DNA of 64,000 nt from Hymenopus coronatus (GCA_030762935.1 CM060898.1:99951281-100015280), one strand, 5' to 3'; counted from the first letter of the stretch, positions 1 through 10,810 are shown. Numbers and translations: made by a program. Notes: generated by a model not told the origin, from the letters alone.

Positions 1-724
1 GTGTGTCTCCGTGTGTCTGTGAACAAGAATACCAAAAACGAAAAGTCGGTAAAATACCAAACTTGGTATTTAAGTTTAGTATCTTCCAGGGATGTGACAC
101 AAAGGTTTTGAGAAAAATCTCCCCACCACAAACTACCCTTTACATGGAACTTTATTCGAAAATTTTGATTTTCGCAAAAATGGCTCTAACGATTTTGATT
201 AAAATATCATATATTAAAGATATTTACCTGACAAACAAAATGTATATCATGAATTTTCTGTGAATAGCCTCTGAAGATTACTTTATTCTGGACGAATTTT
301 ACGGAATTTTGCATTACTGCTGAACCGTAAGACTTAGATAAAAACGTACTACACAAGAAATGTAGAGGATGTTAAAACACACAATTTATCTTGTATAGAT
401 TTTTTTTCGTGGGGTTGATCGTTCTTGAGACATTCATTGTTTTTGGTTTCAGCTATGAAAAACTTACTTTTTTCATATAGAAATTTGTCAACTCCTGTCC
501 ATACTAACAAAGGAACTTCAGTCAAATAGCAATCAGCTTTTGATTATCACTTTAACCTATGGTACTCCCTTATTTCACTTCTACTTACAAGAAAACAAGT
601 AGTAAGACCATTTCTGCTAATTTGTTCTCGATTAGCATGAAGTAAATAAATGCATAAGCATTTTAACAATAATTTGTTACAGAGATGTAGAGAAAGTCAT
701 GTGAATGGGACACATAAGATTTTT
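1..724 (-). mobile_element. HP element, truncated by window edge
   Basis: The copy enters from the left edge within the GT-rich microsatellite and runs to the 5' terminus near 724, which reads as the reverse complement of the TCTGATG start (agagaaagtcatgtgaatggg...agattttt). The hairpin end lies outside the window. Open frames here are short, exist on both strands, and their translations recur in other copies only because the DNA repeats. I see no coding function. Confidence 0.85.
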
Positions 725-977
725 AGTCTAGTTGTCTCCATCTTACGGTTTATCAGTAATGCAAAAATCCTTCAGAATGAAGAGGGCTTAAGAGGCTATA
801 CTAAATGTATTAAAAATGTACTTTAGTTTTCATGTAATTATCCTTAATGTACGATATTTTAATCACATTCATTAGTCATTTTTGAAAAAAAATCGAAATA
901 TCTCCCATGTAAAACGTAGTTTGAGTTGGGGGATTTTCTAAAAATCATAGTGTCGCAATTTTGGAAGATACTAAACT

Positions 978-991
978 TAAATACTAAGTTT
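978..991. repeat. Left target-site duplication of LINE
   Basis: TAAATACTAAGTTT is repeated perfectly at 1778-1791. The two copies bracket the LINE fragment and lie in HP sequence that is contiguous in other copies. Confidence 0.85.
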
Positions 992-1049
992 CCCCCAATG
1001 TAACTCAATCAGATAAGGCAATTAGGACCTACTTCCAAGGACACCCATA

Positions 1050-1330
1050 AATATAAGCCTTGTGAAGTATTGCAGAGTATTACAGGAAGAAATATTTGCT
1101 ATCCTGAGCTGTGCTCTTAAAGAATTGGAGAAAGGTCACCATGGTAACGAATATTTATTTTTAAAGAAAGCCAAAGAACCAGATAAACCCCAAACTGCTA
1201 TGGGACTGTCTGAGTGCTCTGAATGCTCTACCTTCCTGCAACAAACTCGAGTTGCGGTGGGTACCGGGGCACCGGGGCATCCAGGGAAATGAGGAAATGG
1301 GACAGATACACCATTTGTTGGCCCTGAACT
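1050..1330 (+). pseudogene. LINE ORF2 RNase H domain, frameshifted
   Basis: The first frame reads VLQEEIFAILSCALKELEKG, resembling the segment of LINE RNase H domains around the first catalytic acidic residues (family pattern vfqAEifAI). The downstream part continues in another frame, from about 1189, with LLWDCLSALNAL and then LELRWVPGHRGIQGNEE, the highly conserved W-V-P-G-H-x-G-x-x-G-N-E motif. The switch of frame between the halves means at least one indel, so no active enzyme can be made. The upstream reverse transcriptase and endonuclease are absent. Confidence 0.85.
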
Positions 1331-1399
1331 GTTGCTGTGCCAGCACATATACTACTAAAACATAGGTTAAAACAAGCGCCATGGAAAGACAGCATTTCA

Positions 1400-1770
1400 G
1401 ATGGGAAACTTACCCTGAACAAAAACTTTCCAGAAAACTTATTCTAGGCCCAAACAAATCTCTCTCCTCTTCACTGCTCAAAATGGACAGATGAATAATT
1501 GCTCTAATTACTAACTACGGACACTTCAGAAAACATCTATATAAAATGTGCATCTACAAGGACTACCCTAAATGTCGAATGTGCAAACAGGAAGAGGAAA
1601 CTGTCTCACGTATTCTACTTGACTGCCCGTTCCAGGAAAGGAAGAGACTTGTCCTGTCTATAACCAGGTCCCTATTATTGGACACTTATTCCAATGGGGA
1701 GTACTATAAGTCTTTTAGGCTGTCGTGTAGGTCAACAAACTCCACTTATTACCCCCGTTGTGTAATCTAA
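1400..1770 (+). pseudogene. LINE ORF2 C-terminal cysteine motif
   Basis: Translation of 1540-1640 gives CRMCKQEEETVSRILLDCP. This matches the C-x2-C...H-x4-C motif (CRxCgeeeEtxeHxLxxC) at the C-terminus of many LINE ORF2 proteins, except that the expected histidine is arginine. Just upstream, out of a single continuous frame, are LILGPNKSLSSSLLKMDR and ALITNYGHFRKHLYKM, matching the usual linker (LxTGHxxLnrHLykm). Coding ends just before the TAATC tail. It is a decayed fragment. Confidence 0.75.
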
Positions 1771-1777
1771 TCTAATC

Positions 1778-1791
1778 TAAATACTAAGTTT
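1778..1791. repeat. Right target-site duplication of LINE
   Basis: Perfect second copy of TAAATACTAAGTTT. HP sequence resumes immediately after it. Confidence 0.85.
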
Positions 1792-1939
1792 GATACGAAT
1801 ATTTACCTGATCTTTCGTTTTTGACTTATGCTGCACATAGACAGATAGATAGACACACATGGATCGTTTTCTATAAATTTTTTGGTCTGCGAGGATGGAA
1901 TACAATACATTCTCTGCTTAATATCTTTGATAGTGTTTA

Positions 1940-2160
1940 ACGGCCCGCTTTTCCGAAAATGACATGGCAATAGCACTATGATACATGGAATCAAGATGGA
2001 GCTCCAGTGGAATGCGATGGTGGGGGAAACCGGAGAACTCGGACAAAGCACGCCCTTGCGCTGCTTTGTCTACCACAAATTCCACATGTGGTCGCTTGCG
2101 ATCGAACCCGGGCCACCTAGGTGAGAGGCAAATGGTCTAACCATTCAGCCACGGCCTACT
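1940..2160 (-). mobile_element. tRNA-derived SINE, family B
   Basis: On the minus strand this starts with a tRNA-like head: an A-box-like GGCTGAATGGTTAGACC and a B-box GGGTTCGATC. The body contains CTCCGGTTTCCCCCACCATC, shared with the copies near 24.4, 48.3 and 50.5 kb. The 3' part has lost similarity. The head is not a functional tRNA because it lacks pairing acceptor and anticodon arms. Confidence 0.75.
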
Positions 2161-2164
2161 ATGT

Positions 2165-2858
2165 ATGTGTATAGCACTTAGTAGATAAAATAACAACTCT
2201 CAATATTTGGCTGTTCAAATCAGTAATAAACAAGATCCCTAAAATGGTTAACGCCACAAAAATGTACTTTGCTCAAAATATACTATTTGCTACCATTTAC
2301 AAGATTTATAAAGTTCATTCAGAATTTTCAAGTTATACATTTAATTGTATCGCAAACATACTAAGCAAAGTATTTAAAAAATAAAGCCATGTCGTAAATC
2401 CAAAATAACGCCATTTTATTTATAGAGGATGGTTTGGAAGGTCAAATTTTTAATCTTCTTTAATAATTTTGAAAGATTAACATAATACAAAGCTAGGTGG
2501 TTAGCGACTCTTCGATTTTGAGTTACAGTGTTACACAAACACGCGCAAATACATTTATTCTAGATATTATATAGGGAGCCTTAAAAATACATTTTTTCGG
2601 TGAAATATTGTCTCAGAGTTTTGAAGATATGTTGCATTTAATTACTTCCTCTATTCACTCTTCCACCTACTATTCTTACAGAAGCTAATTTATCTTATCT
2701 TGTTCATGCAGATATGTCTATAACGAAATGTGTAATGCACATATTCCGGAAAGGCTTTATTTGAATAAAAATAAACAGTGAAAAATACACTTTGGTAAGA
2801 ATAATCCGTATACCCACTATTAAAGCGAATGAGGGTAGATATGTGAATGTAATTTAGA
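2165..2858. other. AT-rich DNA, no feature recognised
   Basis: I see no coding frame with family resemblance, no terminal repeats and no clear match to the other repeats of the window. It may be older, diverged repeat DNA. Confidence 0.4.
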
Positions 2859-3688
2859 TTTTTACTTTCTCTACACGTGCTTTGTACATAGTGTATAAAG
2901 AAGGTATGGTAATGCACCCAAAAATTCGATTTCACCGAAAATACATGTTTTGGGCCCCCCTGAATCCAAAAAAAGCATTTTTGGAAAAAGCGCCGTGTGT
3001 ATGTGTGTGTGTGTACAGCAGAGCTCAAAAACAAAGAGACCGTTAAATATCAAACTTGGTATTTAAGCTTGTTATCTTCCAAGGATGCGAAACGAAGATT
3101 TTCAAGAATATCTCCCCCAAAACAACTACCCTTTACAATGGATCTTTTTTTGAAAATTTTGATTTTCTCAAAAATGGCTCTAACGATTTTGATTAAAATA
3201 TCGTATATTAAAGATATTTAGCTGACAAATAAAATGTATATCTTAAATTTTCTGGGAATGGTCTCTGAAAACTACTTTATTCTGGATGAATTTTACGGAA
3301 CTTTGCATAGCTGCCAAACCGTAAGAGATGGACAAAAACTTACCACACAAAAAATGTAGAGCACATTAAAACACACCATTTATGTTATATACTTTTTTTT
3401 TACGTGGAGTTGATCGTATTTGGTTTCAGCTTTAAAAACGTATACATGAATTTGTCAACTCCTGCCCATCAAACAAAGGGACTTCAGTCACATAACAAAC
3501 AGCTTTTGACTATCACTTTAACCTATGGTTCTCCCTTATTTCGCTTCTACTTACATGGAAGCAAGTAATAAGACTATTTCTGCTATTTTTTTCTCGATTA
3601 GCATGAAGTAAATAGAATCATAAGCTTTTTAACATACTTTGTTGCAGAGATGTAGAGAAGGTCATGTGAAGTAACACCTCAGATTTTT
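2859..3688 (-). mobile_element. HP element, near full length
   Basis: Left end is the hairpin terminus (tttttactttctctacacgtgctttgtacatag). The right end is the 5' terminus (gatgtagagaaggtcatgtgaag...cagattttt). The GT microsatellite is present near 2996-3014. The segment near 3415-3440 is shortened relative to other copies. Confidence 0.9.
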
Positions 3689-3689
3689 G

Positions 3690-4118
3690 TATTTAATTGA
3701 TTATATGAGACTTCATTTGCAAAACCTCTCACCCTTCTTCACTATGTTTGAAAACAAAATAAAGCACACTTTTATGCATTAAACTTCCTATTTGTCATTT
3801 CTTCCTTATTTCCTGAACTGATGAAACCTTACTTGTAGCCTGGTTGCCAACTTGAAGAAAGAAATACTGGAGGAGTAAACAAACATACCCTAAAGAAACA
3901 CACAGAGAAGCGGGAGAGCTACAAGAACAGAGAGGGTGTAATTTTACTCTGTTTTTTTTTTCAAAACTACTTCAGAGATTAAAACCAAGCTTTGTTTATC
4001 TGCGGCGTGTATGCTCAATTCTATGATTAAGATTAAAAATGTATTTTTAGAATTTTGTGCAAAAGAGACATAAATCCAACTTGTCAAGACAAGCAGCTTA
4101 ATATACGATACAGATAGG
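3690..4118. other. No feature recognised
   Basis: AT-rich sequence with no supported gene or repeat. Confidence 0.35.
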
Positions 4119-4325
4119 TATAATCGAGCGTGATAGCTAAGAGCATAAAGTTTGTGGCCCAAATTTAGGAGGCCCTGGTTCAAATCCCAATCTGGCTGGG
4201 ATTTTTTCGAGGTTTCCTTCAGTCGCCAAGGTAGATACCGGGGTTAATGTTCAACACCATGATCCAAAGTTTGCGGTGGTAACTAACATATCCCGCGTTA
4301 AGGTTTAAGGTATAAAGGAATGGTG
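4118..4325 (+). mobile_element. tRNA-headed SINE-like element
   Basis: The head GTGATAGCTAAGAGC resembles a pol III A box. CCTGGTTCAAATCCC, about 50 bp downstream, is a good B box. The sequence between does not fold into an evident anticodon arm, and the following 130 bp (GGGATTTTTTCGAGGTTTCC...) is SINE-body-like. I see no target duplication. Family membership is uncertain. Confidence 0.55.
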
Positions 4326-5418
4326 TGGAGATTGGGCTAGCTCATAATTTTGTTAACATGGAATCTTTTTCAGATGTGGTAAGACACAAGAAATTTTCTT
4401 CGAGTTCCAGATTATTATTGAACTCATTTATTCATTTTGTTCGGACTTTGCTGCCGTCAAACACACGCGCATTCCTTCTAAATTTTCTCCTTTTAAACTA
4501 TGCTTTACGTGACCGCGCCTATCATTTGTTATTACTTTTGCGCGTCTGTAGGTGCATCAAATAAAGACTGTTTCTCTCGTCGCCGTATGTAATCCGTTCA
4601 TTTCTACCGTGGACTCAGCTGTCCCGTCTTAAATCCACGAATGTTCCATGCCCAGTGCCAAAGTGTTGCTCGACCAGCAAGAGAACCGTCTTTCTTGCTT
4701 TATTATGTCCACCCTCGGGCAGTGTAACCTCTCCCCTTTAGTTAAATGTCCTTCGCTTAACGGTACTATCCTACCTGGGTCGCTTGATCAGTTCGTGACA
4801 ACTGTTTGTCCCGGGTTTATTTCCTAGACATTTTCAACGCAATTTTGATTTAATTTGATATAATTTATATCTCCCTTTTAACCCCGTACTGTCTCAAGTT
4901 CCAACGTCAGTCTTAAACAATAGCAAAACTGAAAATTGTGATTGAACTGCATTTATCCACAGACAGTGTAAGAAGTGGACAGCACGGCTTGTCGCGGAAT
5001 GGTGAGGATATCAGACCTTAAAAGGCTATCTGCACTTTACCATCTGACTATCGATGGTACAACACTTAGACTGCACGGCCCTCTATCATTATTTGCTCGG
5101 CGAAAAGCAAAGATAGTAACGTTCGAGTGGTTATGTTCACACTACTGAAGATACCACCAGCGAGGTATCTTACAAAACAGTTCCATTGCGATATGACCCA
5201 AGTTGTTAAAGCGACGTAAAGTAGATTTTTTTAAAAAAAAAGTAGGTATACACTAGAATTTTCACTTTTTCTTCTTTCTGAAAGCTTCTTAACTATTAGG
5301 GTAAATATTACCTTAAATATATCCATGAAGTATTACCAAAAATGTGAAACATCAAAAAATTATTTTTTCATAATAAATTAATACCTACATATTATAAGCT
5401 TTAATAAAGTATATCGTT
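4326..5418. other. Unassigned sequence
   Basis: It includes an AATAAAG at about 4561 after a short serine/leucine-rich frame (4325-4564) with no family resemblance. The stretch 4580-4830 is less AT-rich than its surroundings and could be an old retroelement end, but I see no terminal repeats or protein motifs. Confidence 0.3.
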
Positions 5419-5522
5419 TTTATTTTCTCTAGCTCGCATGTGCCTACAATGTATATAGTAGAGAAGGTATTGTATTCCACCGAAAAATTGATGTAACATC
5501 ATTTATACGATGCCCCCGAATA
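5419..5522 (-). mobile_element. HP element, 3' terminal fragment
   Basis: Only the hairpin terminus and about 60 bp of adjacent body (gtattgtattccaccgaaaaattgatg) are recognisable. Confidence 0.6.
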
Positions 5523-6480
5523 GCCGTCCCTTTAGGCAACCCAAATGGCAAATTCAAAGACGGTAAAATATATCTACTGTATTATCATTACATTACATAG
5601 GACTATTTGTGTCTGTTAGTTATTTTATTTAAAAGCGTTCTGGTGTGGTAACAATGTCATCGCAAACTATTGGGTGTACTAATATTTAGCTTTGATTGTT
5701 AACCCAGAGCGGTCGAAACGCGTCCTGATGACCGTAACGCTACGAATTTTCCACCGGCCCAATCAGGGTACACCAGAATATCGCTTGAAACTCTTGTGAG
5801 AATTCATCAAACACTGTCATTCTGAATATGGGGAAGTATATTGCGTCCAAACATTGTCAAAAGTCTCAGCAGTGAATATTAATTCTTAGCCCTGGAATAC
5901 CTAGAAGTACATATGCACTTCACCAACCTTGTTAAGCAGCCCATATCTTTCACTACACTGGTGAATATACATGCCCTTACATTATAATTAACCCTCTTCC
6001 TGCCTGCATCAGACTTCCTATCAAGGTTCCTATGTTCTACGTTGCCAGATTTTACACTTCATATTAGCATCTCAGAGAAAACGTTTCATTCTGTTTTACT
6101 GCCCAGTCCCAAGTATTAATCCACTTTCTAATTCTTTCAAATGCGCTTAAGATCACATTTAAAAGTGCCTTAGGCACACTGATTTCCTGGGAATTGTGGC
6201 CTGAACTTAATGGAATTTCTTATTTACTGAGATTCTGAGAACCTATTTACCTTTTCTATCTAACATAACCTGTCTTTCCTATTGACTTACCTATAGCAAA
6301 ATTCTAACTTTTCAGTTATGCCTCGCTCTGGACTTGAGTTACCTACAACAACATGGTTTATGCATTTTTACATTATTTGTTGGTTTTAATGGGCACTGAG
6401 AATGAAATTTCCAATTTCTATATATCTGCACAGATATCTCAAAATGTTACTGTGATTGCATTGCTCTTGTGTTAAACAAA
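5523..6480. other. Unassigned sequence
   Basis: No coding frame of note. Around 5700-5770 a less AT-rich patch has a weak tRNA-like look on the minus strand, too degraded to call. Confidence 0.3.
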
Positions 6481-7135
6481 GTTTCATTCAAATTGAATAA
6501 ATCTTCGCAAGATATAATGTTTTTACAATAAATTTTATGTAAATATATTGCATAATCAAAATGTATAAAAATATATTGTCTCAACATTTGAAAGAAATGG
6601 GACATGTTTTAAAAGTTGGAAACTTTAATTTCTAAAATTATTCTTCTTCATTTATTTATTTATTTATTTATTTTTGGAAAATTGATATAGGTGTTAGGAT
6701 AATTTTTCGTCTGTAATTATATAATAGATGCTTCTACACATTCTGGGAAATTTTAGTATATTTAATCAAAACCTGAGACGCATGAACATTTTAAAGTGTG
6801 AAAATGTAGTTTTGAGAAAAAATACTGTTTTATAAAAAATGTAGTATGCTAGGAAACAAGGGTATTGCACGACTTTAAATAGCTGTAGAAACCGAAACAA
6901 GAGGAGGAACAGCTAAATGTGTATACTCAATGGATGTGCAAATGTCCTAATAACTGTTTACTATAAAAACGATTCTTTTATGCGCTCAAAATTTCATTCT
7001 TTCAGTGTGCTTTAATAGGTGACAATATTTACCGCAACTATTTCTCTATTGCCCCACTATTTTTTAATTTATTTCTGATTTAATTTATTTAAAAATAATT
7101 ATTAGTTGAATACAGCACAATTTCGGAATCACAAT
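6480..7135 (-). repeat. Dispersed repeat family C, copy 1
   Basis: Several blocks recur elsewhere. ATGTAAATATATTGCATAAT at 6538-6557 matches, inverted, the region around 63,400-63,420. ATGTAGTTTTGAG...TTTATAAAA...GCTAGGAAACAAG at 6814-6863 matches, inverted, 61,500-61,555. GCAACTATTTCTCTATT at 7036-7052 recurs at 59,647-59,663. Similarity is patchy, so this is an old family. No coding capacity is seen. Confidence 0.6.
6649..6674. repeat. (TTTA)n microsatellite
   Basis: About six tandem TTTA units inside family C copy 1. Confidence 0.8.
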
Positions 7136-7264
7136 ATGTTCTCAACAAGGAGTAAAAGGTGCATTCAAGATTACTATTTTTTTTTTTTGAACTTATATGT
7201 ATTGGTATGACCGTGAGTGAGTACGTTACAGAGGGGTATTCCACATTATACCCGTAGGCTTATT

Positions 7265-7745
7265 GAACGTCAGACCCCTGGAGGAAGGATAAGATAAGTG
7301 TATTTTCAGACGGAGGCCGACATTCTGTCAGGGTGAGAGCCATCGTGGAGGGTCCCTAACAGTTCACAAGCAGTTCATTTCGATCGGGGGAACGCCAGTA
7401 GTCCGTGACTCAGTCCCCGATGCACAATCTGAGTCAGCAGACAACCACTAGTTCCAAACCGCCGAAGAGAGCTGCATTTCCAGAGCGCAATCAACTCCAC
7501 GAAATGAAGCCTCCGCCGCAGTCCTCGTCGACACTAATAGCTCTGAAAGGAACCGTTGAGATGAAATGAAGGGACAGGACATTCGGGGGAATGAAGTATT
7601 CTCTCTAGTATTCGCCTAGTGACTCGGGAAAACTCCCGAAAAATCATGGATCAGAGAGGTCGGCCGCGGGGAACCAATCCCATGACCTCCCGAAAGCCAG
7701 TTCCACACAAAATGTCGGAGCTATCTGGCTCGGTTTGGCATTAAG
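7265..7745 (-). mobile_element. Long tRNA-derived SINE, family D
   Basis: The minus strand starts with a tRNA-like head ending in a B-box-like GGGATTGGTTCC. It follows with TTTTTCGGGAGTTTTCCC, a CCTTCATTTCATCTC block and GACGAGGACTGCGGCGG. The same order appears on the plus strand at 49,861-50,225. The GC content is well above that of the surroundings, as expected for a young SINE. Confidence 0.75.
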
Positions 7746-7777
7746 TTAAGTTTTATCTATGTGTAATACATTTATAT

Positions 7778-7819
7778 CAGGTGGCCCAACAGCGCCATAT
7801 TTCGCGTGTGCAGATAACC
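7778..7819. repeat. Left arm of a 2.1-kb-spaced inverted repeat
   Basis: CAGGTGGCCCAACAG followed, after about 10 extra bases, by CGCGTGTGCAGATAAC. The inverse complement lies at 9886-9916 without the extra bases. Confidence 0.75.
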
Positions 7820-7878
7820 CTTCTTGCGTTATACAATTGCAGAACTCGTGGGCTTAATTGAAGCATGCGCCGGTCAGG

Positions 7879-7925
7879 GCGTTAGCGAGAGCGACCTTCG
7901 TGACGTAAGCGAGAGCGAACTTCGT
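7879..7925 (+). repeat. Tandem duplication of a ~23-bp unit
   Basis: GCGTTAGCGAGAGCGACCTT and then GACGTAAGCGAGAGCGAACTT, each followed by CGT. The units differ at a few positions. No function is evident. Confidence 0.75.
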
Positions 7926-8272
7926 ACTTCTGCTCTTGCATATCAGTGTAAACGGTGGAGGAATCGCGCTCATTGAGAGACTTGTACTAGAGTCGTAATA
8001 ATGTACAAGAATAGCGTAAACGCACGGAAGAAGTTAACATGCTTTCCACTTTAATCACACTTTGTTTTAGAGAATAATATCACCTTTTTGATTCGCAACT
8101 AATTAATAAGTATGTTTCACCTATCAATATCCGCCAATAACTAGTGTTGTAATTGTGTAATATGCTGTGCTTATTTAACATTAGAGACTAGACTCACTGT
8201 AGGGTTAAATCAAAACACAAAGGTGACGTAACAAAAACCATGCATGAGAGCAGTACTGTTTCATTGTATTAC

Positions 8273-8276
<4 letters not shown>

Positions 8277-8321
<45 letters not shown>

Positions 8322-8364
8322 CATCATCATCACCATTATCATCATCATAATGATCATCAGCAGC
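8277..8364. repeat. (TTA)n / (ATC)n microsatellite
   Basis: Around 14 TTA units are followed by mixed ATC, ATT and CAG-type units. Confidence 0.9.
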
Positions 8365-8522
8365 AGCATTATTACTTTGCTTAGCAGAATAAAAATAACA
8401 CATAAAATATTCATAACGAAGTAAATGCAGACCTGACAACGCGAAGTGTAGTGAAATTTGCCTGTTTGCATGTTTTCCTTATAACGCTTTGATGTTATGA
8501 TTTCTTGTTAGGATATAACGCG

Positions 8523-8558
<36 letters not shown>

Positions 8559-8575
8559 ATAAATAATAATAATAA
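8345..8575 (+). repeat. AAT-tailed dispersed repeat (family E), copy 1
   Basis: The order GCAGAATAAAA...TATTCATAACGAA...GACAAC.CG.AGT...TTTTGATGTT-like...TTTC.TG.TAGG...(AAT)n is shared with 39,543-39,768 on the same strand. The AAT tract sits at the 3' side in both copies. Confidence 0.65.
8524..8575. repeat. (AAT)n microsatellite
   Basis: Interrupted AAT/AAAT tandem run forming the inner border of the right foldback arm. Confidence 0.9.
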
Positions 8576-9016
8576 ATAGTAATATAATGAAACAGTACTG
8601 CTCTCATGCATGGTTTCTGTTAGTATATTGTTAGTTAGTTAGTTAGTTACCTTAGTATATTGATTTATCTCTACAGTGCGTGTAGTCTCTAAAGTTAAAT
8701 ATGAACAGCGCATGACGTAATTACAAAACTAAATTATTATTGTAGGATATTCATAGACTTCCAATTACTAGTGAATCTAAAATATTATTTTATTCCCTAA
8801 AAAATAAAGGTTTTGTAAATGCCGTAGAAAGCATTTTAACCCTTTCCGTGTATTTATTCTGTTCTCGTATATCAAACGCAGACTTTTAGACAAGCCTCTA
8901 AATGAACGCAGTCCCTTTAGCGTTTACAATGATATGCAACAGCAGAAGAACAAAGGCTGCTCTCGCTAACGCCACTGATCGGCTTATGCTTGGATTCACC
9001 CCGTGGAGTTCCGCAA

Positions 9017-9871
9017 TTTTTACTTTCTCTAAACGTACTATGTACATACTATATAGAAAAGGTATTGTATTCCATCCCAAAAATTCGCTACCGAGATTTC
9101 ACCGGAAATAGACGTTTTAGAAGCATTTATAGAAAAAGGTCCGCGTGTGCATCCGTGTGTCAGAGTGTATCAGCGAACACGATAACTCAAAAACGAAAAA
9201 TCGCTAGGATACCAAACTTGGTATATTAGATTAGTATCTTCCAAGGATGCAACATGTATATTTTGGGGAAAATCCCCCGACCCCAAACTATCCTTTACAT
9301 GGAAAAGTTTTGAAAGTTTTGATTTTCTCAAAAATGGCTTTAACGATTTTGATTAAAATACCGAACATTAAAGATGTTTGTACGACAAATAAAATGTATA
9401 TCTTGAATTTTCTGGTAATAGCTTCTGAAGTCTTCTTTATTCTGGATGAATTTTGCTTTACTTTGCATAAATGGTAGACTGTAAGAGATAGACAAAAACT
9501 TTCTACACAAGACAAGTAGATCTCTTGCAAACACACAATTTATGACATATACATTATGTTCGTGAAGTTGACCATTTTTAAATATTCATTGTTATGGTTC
9601 AGTCCTAAAATACTTTAACTTTTCACATACGGGAACTTCTCAGCTCCTGGCATGCAAAGAAACGGATTTCATCCAAGTGGCAACCAGCTTTTAAAACATT
9701 TGATTATCGTTTTAGCATAGTATATTCCATTATTTCCCTTCTACTTACAAAAAAGCATTTCTGCTAATTTTATCTCAATCAGCATGAAGTAGATAGAAGA
9801 ATGAGCTTTTTAACAATAATTTGTTACAGAGATGTAGAGAAAGTCATGTGAATGGAACACATTAGATTTTT
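9017..9871 (-). mobile_element. HP element, full length
   Basis: The hairpin terminus (ttttactttctctaaacgtactatgtacatac) is on the left. The 5' terminus (gatgtagagaaagtcatgtgaatggaacacattagattttt) is on the right. It lies within the inverted repeat pair 7778-7819 / 9886-9916, with its 5' end only 15 bp from the right arm. Confidence 0.9.
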
Positions 9872-9885
9872 ATAACACACAATGA

Positions 9886-9916
9886 GTTATCTGCCCACGT
9901 GCTGTTGGGCCACCTG
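9886..9916. repeat. Right arm of a 2.1-kb-spaced inverted repeat
   Basis: GTTATCTGCCCACGTG followed by CTGTTGGGCCACCTG, inverse complement of 7778-7819. Flanking bases do not form a clear target duplication with the left arm. Confidence 0.75.
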
Positions 9917-10810
9917 GTAGTAAGCGTAATTTATTTCGTTTTAATTAAGTGTTATACACTATTTCAACTAGATATTACTCTAGTATTTACGAAGAGAATC
10001 TGAAAGCTCTTGGAGGATTTATAGTCAAAAATGTTAGAACCTGTTTAGTTCATTTTTAGCACATTCAATAGCTATTTTCTCCTTATTTCTTCATTTTATT
10101 TTCAATTCCTCTTCTGTGAATTGCCCATGCTGTTTTTTCTTTTTGAGCCGAAAAGCACAAAAGAAAGAACTCAATCAACAGAAAATAAAGTTCACAAAGA
10201 CAAAAGGTAACCACGCAATAACAGCAGTAAAAAAGGACAGAAATCTAACCTGCCCACAAACACAAAAAACAAATAATAAAAACAAAAGTACAACAGGCTG
10301 GATTGGTTTCTGGTTAAACAAAAAACTAGGATCAATTGACGAGGGGAAAACAAAGGACTAAAACAAGCGTTGACAAACAAAAACAGATAACTGCTTCGAA
10401 AATTTCAACATCTGCGTATATGCCACAAGGAATGCTGGACAGATAAAATGCATTTGTTTTTAGCATGTATATTGCGAGGGCAAAACAAAAAACCTTGTTC
10501 ACATTTGCTCTCAGTGATGTTTCGCTCTTTCCTACAATGTTCTCCACTAAAATGTGAATTATAGCAGAAGCAGTAGCAAGGGCAAAAAATGATTGTATCG
10601 ATAAGTGCAAAGGATATTGTTACTATAGGATGAAAGAAGGATGTCAATTCTGAAAGTAGACAGCTGTAAAATAAACTGTAAAATATGTAAGAAACAATAA
10701 ACGGAGTAAACAGTTAGCATCGCCAACACAAAGTCGACTGTGACTTTCTCGCGCACAATTTTGGAGGACCAAAAAGTTCTCAGACATTTTATAGGCTTTT
10801 TCAATTGTAG
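9917..10810. other. Unassigned sequence
   Basis: Contains lysine-rich and low-complexity frames on one strand and leucine/cysteine-rich shadows on the other. None has a recognisable domain, and base composition rather than selection explains them. Confidence 0.35.

Larger units (their letters stand above)
992..1777 (+). mobile_element. 5'-truncated non-LTR retrotransposon (RNase H-bearing clade)
   Basis: This is the 3' end of a LINE. It carries a broken RNase H domain, a C-terminal cysteine motif and a short tandem 3' end of TAATC units (about 1763-1777). Perfect 14-bp target duplications flank it. LINEs with an RNase H domain after the reverse transcriptase belong to clades such as I, R1, LOA, Outcast and Tad. 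The tandem 3' tail recalls I-like elements, but the clade cannot be settled without the missing reverse transcriptase. The 5' truncation is typical of incomplete target-primed reverse transcription. Confidence 0.85.
725..1917 (+). mobile_element. HP element split by a LINE insertion
   Basis: The 5' end is missing. The internal body runs 725-991 and resumes at 1792, ending in the degraded hairpin region near 1917. Between the halves sits a LINE fragment (992-1777) flanked by copies of TAAATACTAAGTTT. Removing the insert and one target copy restores the HP order found elsewhere (AAACTTAAATACCAAGTTTGG). The LINE is therefore younger than this HP copy. Confidence 0.8.
8223..8640. mobile_element. 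Foldback element with microsatellite-bordered arms
   Basis: The left arm (about 8226-8290) contains CATGCATGAGAGCAGTACTG followed by TTTCATTGTATTACTATTTA and a (TTA)n run. The right arm (about 8550-8625) is its near-perfect inverse complement, preceded by an (AAT)n run. Between them lies about 200 bp resembling 39,543-39,717. The structure would fold into a long hairpin. It has no coding capacity. Confidence 0.7.

Noticed and set aside
4325..4564. 79-codon Leu/Ser-rich frame followed by AATAAAG
   Set aside because: Non-ATG-supported context, low-complexity composition, no family resemblance.
5700..5770. Minus-strand tRNA-like head
   Set aside because: A-box-like and B-box-like words are too degraded and the spacing is off.
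8628..8650. GTTAGTTAGTTAGTTAGTTA as a telomere-like repeat
   Set aside because: Only about five TTAG units; not the TTAGG type and too short.
9017..9871. Regularly recurring HP copies as a CRISPR-like or satellite array
   Set aside because: Copies are hundreds of bases long, in both orientations, at irregular spacing and with transposon-type ends.
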